DNA of 64,000 bases from JASGKO01 sp049840595 (lineage in GTDB: Bacteria > Verrucomicrobiota > Verrucomicrobiia > Chthoniobacterales > Chthoniobacteraceae): assembly GCA_049840595.1 (NCBI GenBank), contig JASGKO010000008.1:62001-126000 (forward strand). The letters are read 5' to 3'. Below the pieces are notes generated by a model that worked only from the letters and a program-made list of their open reading frames with translations, was not told the DNA's origin and did no database searches. The translations under genes were made by a program, and so were the position numbers. Shown one piece after another: positions 35,578-45,500 of the stretch. Numbering within the stretch: the first letter of the stretch is position 1; each line of letters begins with the position of its first letter.

Positions 35578-38500
35578 GGGTGGATAGCGCGGTCGAGGCA
35601 TTCCCGCATCTTGCGGCCGGCCTCGGAAGCGTGTTCACGGATGTAGGTTAAATGATTGCCAGGCAAAATGTGCGATACAATTTTATCAGCCACTTTATTC
35701 CAGCCCAACAGGCCGTATTTCTGATGGGAGTCCTCGTCAAGCAGCAGGGTGATGACGCCTTTGTAATGGGACGGGCGGCTCTGCATGATCGTCTTCGGAT
35801 AGTGGTATTCCATCAGGTGGTAGTTCGCGAGCGCATCGGGGGTGGATTCGACGGTGGGGGCCGGATCGGATGCTTTTTCGCGATGCAGGCGGACGAGGAT
35901 GTAGCGCAGCTTGTCCCCGGCTCCGAGGTTTGAGAGCTTTTCCCAATGCCCGGAGGCGCGCTGGGAAATGTGGACGGTCATGAAGCGGCGCACGTGCTCG
36001 ACCGTCTGGTTCCAGCGGAATTCGAGCGTGCGGCCAGAGCGAGGGTTTCTCCGCACCGATGAGCATGAGCAGCGCGATTTCCTCCCCGGAATTCTTGAGC
36101 AATTGGGCGATTTCGCAGGCGACCACGCCGCCCACGCATTCCCCGGCAATCAGGTAGGGACCATGGGGCTGGATGCGTTGAATCGCGGCTGCGTAGTCCT
36201 GGACCAGCTCGTGCAAACTGTCGTGCGGCTGGTGTGCGTCATCCCAGCCTTTGGCGCGCAGGCCGTAGATGGGCTGGTCTTCTCCGATGTAGGCGGCCAG
36301 GCGCTTATAAACGAGGAACTCGATCTCGCCGCCGCCGCCGCCGGGAATGAGAAAGAGCGGTGGACGTCCAGCGGCTCCGGCTTGGATTTCCACGATATGA
36401 TGGTAACGACCATCGGGCGTGGTGGTGGGACTTTGAATGGAAGTCACCAGCGGCTCCGGATGGCCGGGAGCGGGAATGGCGTCGGCGAGTCCGGCAATCG
36501 TGGGCTTCTCAAAAAGCTGGCGAATGGTGATGTCGTGGCCCAGTTCGCGTCGAATGCGGCTGAGCAACTGGATGGCGAGCAGCGAATGGCCGCCGCTGGC
36601 AAAAAAGTCGTCGTCGAGCCCGGGGGTCTCGATTTCGAGGAGTTCGCTCCAGATTTTCGCGATGGCCCGCTCATCCTCGGTGGAGGGCTGGCGGCTGGGG
36701 AGTGGCTGCCAGTCGCGAGCGAGTTTGAGGACGGCCTCGCGGTCCACTTTGCCCGAGACGGTGAGCGGAAGGCGCGCGACGGTGAGCAAGGGCTGCGGGA
36801 GCATGTAATCGGGCAGCAATTCACGGGCCGTGGCGGTGAGTGATTCCGCGCTCTGGTCGGTGGCGGCGCAAGCCATGAGCCGGCCTTGATCGTAAATGGC
36901 CACCGCGTCGTCCACGCCCGGAATGCCGCGCAGGGCGGTCTCGATTTCCACCAGCTCGATCCGGTAACCGCGATGCTTGATCTGATGATCGCGACGGCCA
37001 ATGAAAAGGAGATTCCCATCGGCCCGGCGACGGGCCAGATCGCCGGTGCGATAGAGTCGGCGTCCGCGCCAATTGATAAAGCGTTCGGCGGTCAACTCGG
37101 GCAACCCATGATAGCCGAGGGCAAGGCCCGGCCCGCCGACGCAGATCTCGGCTTCCACCCCATCGGGGACGAGGTGGCCATCGGCATCGAGAAGCAATAC
37201 CTCGGTATTGGCAATCGGGTGGCCGATCGGGATTTCGCGTTCCGGGGCTTCGGTCACTTCGAAGACGGTGCTGATCACGCCGTTTTCCGTGGGCCCGTAA
37301 GCGTTGAGCAGGAGGCCAGGGCGACCTTGTTCAAAAACCTTTCGCACCAGGCCGGCATCGGCGGCATCTCCGCCAAAGAGCAGGCAACGTAGCGGCTTGA
37401 AGATGCTGGGCGCTTCGGCGGCAAATTGATGGAAGAGCGGCGTGGTGAGCAGCATCACGCTGATCCGCTGGCTTTCGATGAGGGTGCCGAGTTGCTGCGG
37501 CGAAAGCAGTGCCTCGCGGGGAATGATGACCAGCCGCGCTCCATTGAGCAGCGCGCCCCACATTTCAAAAACTGCCGCATCAAAGGTGGGCGAGGCCGCC
37601 TGGGCCACGCCATCGCTGGGCAGGAATTGGAGATAGTCGCTTGCACAAACCAGTCGTGAGATGGCGCGATGAGGAACGCAAACTCCCTTTGGCTGGCCCG
37701 TGGAGCCGGAAGTGAAAATGACATACGCGATATTCGCGGGTGAACCGACTGGCGGCGGATTTTCGGCGGGAAAAGCAGAATAGTCGCGCTCCAGGTCGAA
37801 AAGATGGCCGCAGATCGAGCGCATCTTTTGCAGCCGCGTCTCGGGTTGATCCAGGTCGAGCGGTACATAGGCGAGCCCGGCTTTGACGATGCCGACCATC
37901 GCGGCGATCATTTTCCAGGAGCGGGTGGCGGGAAGCCCGACCGGTGTCTCCGGAATGAGGTTCTGGCCGCGCAGGAAATGCGCCATGCGGTTCGCCTCGG
38001 CGTTGAGACGGCGGTAGCTTACCTCTTCGCGGGCGTCAGTGACTGCGATCTGGTTGGCATGCTGCCCGGCGCATTTTTCGAAGAGCGCGGCGAGGGTTTC
38101 CGATGGATAAGCGGTGTCCACTCCATGGGCGAGAGCGAGCACCCGCTGTTCACTCTCGGCGTTGAGCAGGGAATGGGAGTTGATCGGCGCATCCGGCGCG
38201 GCGCAGAGCTTTTCGCAAAGGGCCACGAAATGGGCCGACATGCGGGCCATGCGGCTTTCATCGAAGAGATCGGCGTTGTAAACGAAGATCCCCTTGAGTC
38301 CCTCGCTCTGCTCGCGGAGCGCCAGGGTGAGGTCAAACTTGGCCGGGCCTTTTTCAAATGGTTTCAGTTCAAAACGCAGGCCACCGGCTTTCCACTCCCG
38401 CGCACCATCGCGGAGCAGTGAGAAAGCGGCCTGGAAAACCGGGGTCTGGTTCAGCTGGCGCTCGACGCGGGCTTCCTCGACCATGATTTCGAAGGGGAGG

Positions 38501-39538
38501 TCCTGGTGCTCGTAGGCTTCGAGCGCCGTTTGCCGGGTGCGCTTGAGCACGTCGCGGAAAGTGACCTGGCCCGCGAGGCTGGCGCGGAAGGGCAGCATGT
38601 TGATGAAGAAGCCGATCAGCGGTTCCGTCTCCTTGCGGCAGCGGTTGGAGATGGGAGAGCCCACGGCGAAGTCGGTCTGCCCGGCGTAGCGGCTGAGTAG
38701 CACCTGGTAGGCCGCGAGTAGCGTCATGAACAGCGTCGCGCCTTCGCGCTGGCCGGTCTGGCGCAGCGTCTGCGCCAGCTGGGGCGAAATCTTCGAGCTC
38801 GGCCGAACCGCCGCGAGTCGTTTGCAGGGGGGGGCGTGGAAAATCGAGCGGCAGGCGCAGGGCGGGAAGCTGGTCGAGCTGTCGGCGCCAGTAAGCGAGC
38901 AGGGGCTGGATGTGATGCTGGTCGAATTCCTCGCGCTGCCACTGTGCGAAATCGGCATATTGAATCGGCAGCTCCGCAAACACCGGTTCGCGATGAGCGG
39001 TAAACGCCTCGTAGGCACTGGTCAATTCGTCCCAAAAGACTTTCTCCGAGCAATCGTCGCTGATGATGTGGTGAATCGTAATCAGCAACAGTGAAAGCTC
39101 GTCGCTCTGGCGGATGAGCAGGGCGCGAATCAGCGGGCCGCGAATGAGATCGAAAGGCTTCCAGGCCTCCTCGTTGATCAGGGTGGGAAGTTTCTTCGCC
39201 TGAGTGACGGCGTCGAATTCGCGCAGATCCTGCTCGGCCAGCGTGATTTCCAGCGAGGGCGCGATGATCTGCATCGGCTGGCCTTTCACCGCCTGGAAAG
39301 TGGTGCGCAGGGTCTCGTGACGGACGATGAGGAAATTAAGGCTCTGCTCCAGGGCTTCCAGATTGCACGGTCCATGCAGCTCGGCGCAGACTGGCAGGTT
39401 GTAGGCCGGGGAACCGGTATCGAACTGGGCGATGAACCACAACCGCTGCTGGGCGAGCGACGTGGGCAGCACGATCACTTCGCCTGCAGTCGAGCTTTCC
39501 CCGGATTCCATGCTGGGATCAGATACAACAGATTTCAT
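35574..39538 (-). CDS. nonribosomal peptide synthetase C-A-PCP-TE, two frame breaks
   Basis: A final, single-module NRPS of about 1,320 residues. Condensation domain (about 20-450): active-site HHIISDD at 156-162, where the last residue of HHxxxDG is Asp. Adenylation domain (about 460-980): core FTSGSTGQPKGV, TFDAAVFEMWG, NAYGPTEN and SGKVDREAV; my by-eye pocket code is D-A-F-L-L-G-A-V-I-K, hydrophobic but not a known code. PCP: FFASGGHSLLAIQLL. TE: GECVGGVVACEIAQ puts Cys where the nucleophilic Ser normally is. Breaks near 38795 (beside GAGCTC, one extra base) and 36043 (one extra C). The ATG overlaps the stop of the PKS-NRPS gene. Releases the chain made upstream by hydrolysis or cyclisation. 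Confidence 0.88.
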
Positions 39539-42500
39539 GAAGTCAGCAATGAGCGCTGTTGCCGATAGGCATCGCGGGAGACGCGACGAATGGCGTCCGA
39601 TTCTGGTTTCCTAGGTTCAGTTTTCAGGCAGCCGAGCTGCCGGGCGATTTCCAGAGTGCGGGCGGAGAGCAGTTCCTCGGAGTAATCGCGGCGCCACGCG
39701 TCGGTGGTGCTCGATTCGAGGCCGCGATGGCGGGCGAATTCGTGGTCGCCGACCTGTTGCGCCATCGGGTGCACCCCGTCGGTCATCTGGCCGTTCCCAT
39801 GAGGATCGAGCATGGCCGGATCAAAGCCGAGCCCGAGTGCTTCACAGAGTGGGGCCAGCGTTTCGCGTGGGGAACGCACCAGTGACTCAAAGCTGAGCCG
39901 GTGCTGACGCTGCGGTGGGATATCTTTTAAGAATTCCAAAATGTTCTCGTGCGAAATCTGCCAGGTCATTTCCGCCAGATCTCGCGCGGAGAAATGATGC
40001 CTGCCCCGATACGGGCTTTCCAGAATGAAATGTCCCCGTTCATAAGATCGCATCATGCCCAGCGGATGGCGGACGAGATGGATGAAGAAGGCGTTTTCGA
40101 ACCAGGCCTCGGCGCGCTGGAGCACTTCGAGCTGCATGGCGTAATCCGGCGTCTTGTCCACCAGAGTGCGCGCTCCGATTTGCGACTGCAGATGCCGGTA
40201 GAATTCCGGCACGGTGCCCCCGGCGGCTTCGAGCGCCTGGATTTCCGCCTTGGCCTCCTCCAGGTTGCAACCGCGGATTTCCATGATGGCGCGGAGGGTG
40301 CCTTCCAGCATGTAGCGGTCGTAGCCCTCAAAGGCACGCTGGCGTTCCGCAAGCGATTCGAATTGAAGTAGTTGCAGCTCCGGCGGTGCGAAGAGCGACG
40401 GGTGCGCCGAGAGCATGACCCGGGTCAGCGTGGAGCCCGAGCGCATGGGGCTGAGGATGAAAATTGCGCGCTCCAGCTTCGGGGTTACAGAGATTTCCGG
40501 GGTGGAGAGCGGGGCGATGAGGCTGCGCAACTCGTTGACCATTTCCACGGTCACGGTCGAAGGCGAGCCATTCGCGGCGGCCTTGTTCCGGTAGTTTTTC
40601 TCAATCAACTCGGCGAGCTGGCGGATGGTTGGCGCTTCGAAAATGATCACGAGCGAGACGTGCTCGCCGGTGAGTTCACGCAGGCGATTGACCACGCGGA
40701 GGCCGAGCAGGGAGTCGCCGCCGAGGTCGAAAAAGTTGTCCTGCACACTGATTTCATCGAGTTCCAGCACCTCGCACCAGATGGCGGTGAGCTGCTTCTC
40801 CAGTTCGTTGCCGGCGGCGACGAAGTTGGAGCGAACCACGTCGGGCTCGGGCAGGGCGCGGCGGTCGAGCTTGCCATTGGGGGTGAGGGGCCACTTGGCG
40901 AGCGAGACGAAGGCGGCGGGCACCATGTAATCGGGCAGGCGCGACTTCAAATGATGGCTGAGATCCGCCGGGGTGACGCCGGGGGCAATCACGTAGGCGA
41001 CCAGGCGATGGTCGCGGAGCAGGACCAGCGAATCACCTACACCGGGGTGCGACTTGAGTGCTACCTCGATTTCACCGAGCTCGATTCGGAAGCCACGCAG
41101 CTTCACCTGGTGGTCGAGACGACCGAGGAATTCGATCGCGCCGTCGGCCCGGTAGCGGGCGAGGTCGCCGGTCTTGTAAAGGCGTCCTTCGCCAAACGAA
41201 TTCGGGATGAATTTTTCCGCGGTGAGTTCAGGGCGTCCGAGATAGCCGCGGGCGAGTTGCACCCCGCCGATGTGGAAGCTCACCGGCCACGCCGATTGGG
41301 ACCGGCTGGAGCGAAGCATCGAGCAAATGGATTTGCGTATTGGCGACCGGGCGGCCGATCGGCACGGAGGCGGAATCGGCCCCGGCGGTGCAGGGCCAGA
41401 AAGTCACGTCCACAGCGGCCTCGGTGGGGCCGTAGAGATTGTGCAATTCGACGAGGGGGAAGGTGGCGAAGAAACGATCCTTCAACTGCGCGGGCAGTGC
41501 TTCGCCGCTGCAAATCACGCGCTTGAGCGAGCCGCAGCGCGCGGCCGTCTGGTCATGCAGGAAGGCGGCCAGCATCGGCGGGACGAAGTGCAGGGTGGTC
41601 ACGGAATACTGGCGGATGGTCTCGACCAGATACGCGCTGTCGCCATGCAGGCCCTGGCCGGGCAACGACGAGAGTGGCGCCCGCCAGGAGTGGCCAGAAA
41701 AATTCCCAGACCGAGACGTCGAAGGTGTAGGGTGTCTTTTGCAGCACGCGTTCGCCGGGGGTGAGGTGATACTGCTCCTGCATCCAGAGCAGGCGGTTCA
41801 CGATCGCGCGGTGGGTATTCATTGCGCCCTTGGGCTGACCGGTCGAGCCCGAGGTATAGATCACGTAGGCGAGGTGATCGGGTTCGGTGATGCGAGCGGG
41901 GGCGACCGGCGAGGCATCGGCGAAATCCTGCTCCAGCATGAGCTGCGGCAGCGATTCGGGGAGCAGCTCGGCAAACTTGCGCTGGGCCAGCGTGAGGACC
42001 GGGCTTGCATCCGCGAGCATGAAGGCGATGCGCTCGCGGGGATGGCCGGGATCGAGCGGGAGATACGCGCCGCCGGCCTTGAGCGTAGCGAGGAGGGCGA
42101 CCACCATTTCCACGGAGCGTTCGGCGAGGACGGCCACGATGGAATCGGCCTGGACGCCGGTGTGGCGCAGATGATTGGCAAGGCGGCTGGCGCGTTCGTT
42201 GAGGGCGCGATAGCTGATCCGCTGGTTGTCGAAAATCAGCGCGATGGCATCCGGGGCCTTGGCGACTTGTTGCTCGAAAAGCTCGTGCAGCAATACCCCG
42301 GTGGGGTAGGCACGCTGGGTGGCGTTCCAGTCCACCAGCAATTCGTGCCGCTCGTGGTCGTTGAGCAGGGGAAGCTGCGAAAGCGGTTGCGCCGGATTGG
42401 CGGCCACGGCCTGGAGCAGCGTTTCGTAATGGCCGAGCCAGCGGGCGATGGTGCTTTCGTCGAAGAGATCGGAATTGTAATCGCACTCCACCAGCAGCGC

Positions 42501-45500
42501 GCCGTTTTGTTCCGCGATATTGAAACCAAGATCGAAGATGGTGGTGCCAGCGGGATTGCGGTAGGGCACGCCCTCGGTGATGAGGTCGAATTGCAGACCG
42601 GCGGCGGCACGGGAGAAGGTGCCGGCCTCGTAATTGAAGACCGCATTGAAGAGCGGCGAGCGGCTCGGATCGGGGCGGAGGCCCAGTTTCGGCAGCAACT
42701 GGCCGAAGAACAATTCCTGATGTTCCGAAGCGGCGAGCACGTCGGACTTGGTGCGCGCGAGCAGGGCGGTAAATGGCATTTCCCGATCCACGCGGACCCG
42801 GAACGGGACCATGTTTGTGGTATTGGCAAACAGGAGAGAGCCACCGGGGAGTTCGCGCACCCCGCTTTCAAAAGGCGAGGCGACGGTGAAGTCGGGCTGG
42901 CCGGACAAGCGGTGGAGCAGAGTCTGCCAGGCGGCAAAAAGCATCATGAAAAGCGAACTGCGCTCCTTCGCGCCGCTCTGGCGCAGGGCGGCGGTGAGCG
43001 ACGCCTCCAGCGAGCGGCTCACGCGACCGCCACGGAAGGAGAGCCGGGCCGGGCGCGGATGATCGGCGGGCAGTTCGAGACCGGCGAGCTCGCCGGAAAA
43101 TTGATCGAGCCAGAAGGCTTCGTCCGCCGCCGTATTCGGGCTGCGGCGGATTTGCTCGCGCCAGCGCACGTAGTCGCGCAACTGGAGCGGAGTTTCCAGC
43201 GTGGCCGGTTTTCCGCTGACGGCAGCCTCGTAAAGCGCCGCGAGTTCCTCGAAGAAAATCCAGTAGGAAGGGCCGTTGCCGAGCAGGTGATGGAAGCGCA
43301 GGAGCAATTGATGATGATCGGTCGCGATCCGCACGAGGCGCGCGTCGAAGAGCGGCGCGGTGGTGAGCTTCAGTGCGGGTGCTTCAAAGGCCCGGGCAAT
43401 CTCGCGCAGTCGTTCCGCCGTGGGGAGATCGGAAATATCCTGCACCGGTAAAGTAAAGTCCGCCGTCGGATGCACGACCTGGGCGGTGCCATCCTCGTCC
43501 ATGGCGGTGCGGAGGGCTTCGTGGCGACGGATGAGGCCCTCGAAAGCCGCTTGGAGCGCGGTCAGGTCCAGCGCGCCGCGCAGCGTGAGGGTGCAGCTTT
43601 CCACGTAGGCGCGTTCGGCCTCGCCGCCAAATTCCTGGATCATGCGCAACCCGGCCTGGGATTGGGTGAGCGGCAGGGTGAGCGTGGTGTCGGAGAAACG
43701 TTCGCCGAGCATTTCCTTCAAGCGCACGAGATGCGGCAGGTGATCGAGCACCGCCTGCGGTTCAACGCCGAAGTCGAGGAAGCAACCGATCTCGTCCACG
43801 CCCATCTCGGCGAGCTTTTGCGCGACTTCCGCGCAGCTCTCAGGCGAGCCGATGAGCGCCTTGCCGGTCGCGTAATCGTCGAAGGCCCGGTCGAGCAGAT
43901 ACTCCAGGTCCTCGGCATCCATCGCGACCTCGCCGCCCCCGGCTTCGATGCGCTTCTGGCTGTTGTCGAGGAAGGAGCGGAGATACTCGCGGAGCGGGCC
44001 GCGGGCGATCGAGCGGGTCCCGGAAATATCCGGGCCGACGAAAGTATGGAGCAGAATGGTCACCTGGGCCTTGGCGGGATCGTGTCCGGCTTTGGCGAAG
44101 GCCTGATGATAAGCGGCGATCTTTTCCTGTACCTCATCGAGGGTCTGGTTCATCAGGTAGCCGAGCACGCCGACGCCGAGTTCACCGGCCTTGGCAAAGG
44201 ATTCCTTGTGAATGCAGGTGAGCCAGACCGGGGAGCTCGCGCTGCTTGGGCAGCGGATGGAGGGCGACGTCGAGCCTCTCGATGCCGCCGGTCGGGAAGC
44301 TGACCGGTTCGCCGCGCCAGAGCTTCCGGATGATCCCGAGATTTTCGAGATTCAGCTCGCGACGCTTTTCAAACGAGTTGGGGGCGAAGACGAAATCGTT
44401 CGGATGCCAGCCGCTGGCGATGGACATGCCGACGCGGCCGTTGGAAAGGTTATCGACCATCGACCATTCCTCCGCGACGCGGACAGGATGGTGGAGCGGG
44501 AGCACGACGCTGCCGCCGCGCAATTGAAGCTGGGTCGTCTCACGCGAGAGGGCGGCGGCGAGCACACTCGGGTTGGGCGAAAAGCCGCCGACCGCGTGGA
44601 AATGACGCTCGGGGAGCCAGATCGCCTTGAACTGATGCGCATCCGCAAAGCGCGCGGCTTCGAGGATGAGGTCGTATTTATCTTCCTTATATTCCGCCGG
44701 GTAGTTGCCGAAGAAGTAGAGCGAGAAATCGAGCGGACGCTTGACCCGCTGGAAGACCGGTTCGGGCTCCGCAATCGCGACGACGGGCGAAGATTCGACC
44801 ACGGCGGCGGAGGCGGCTACTTCAAGTGGTTCCGCAACGGCAGGTGTTTCGAGAGTGGTGATTTCCGGCGCGCCGGGCAGGAACCCGCCCTGCTGCAGCT
44901 CGACGAGGCTTTCCTTGAAAATGCGGACGATCTCGCGCACGTCCTCCTCCGTGTGCGCGGTGCTGAGGAAGCACGGACGGCCTTCCCAGATGTGCAGTCC
45001 TTTTTCGCGGAGGTGGAACCAGAGCAGGCTGCCGTGGGTGATATCGGCCGGGAAATGGAAATAGAAGAGCGAGGCGCAGCGCTCGATGTGGAGCGGGATG
45101 CCGCGTCCGGCGGCAAAGGCGTTGATCTCGTCGATCATGGCCTTGGTGCGCTCGGCGAGGCGCTGTTGCAGGCCGGGGCCCTGCTCCTTCAAGTGACTGA
45201 GCATCGCATGGCTGGCGGCCATCGCGAGCGGATGACGCACGTAGGTACCGGCGAAGAAGGTCACCCCGACCTCGGGGAAGGAATCGTCGCCGTACTGCCA
45301 GTGGCCGCCATCGAGGGCATCCATGAACCGGGCAGAACCGGTGACCGCGCCGATCGGCATGCCACCGCCGATGATCTTGCCCCAGGTGCCGATGTCGGAC
45401 TGGACGCCGTAGAATGCCTGCGCGCCATTGAGATGGACGCGGAAGCCGTTGATGACCTCATCAAAAATGAGCGCGGTCTCGCTCTGGCGAGTAATGCGGC

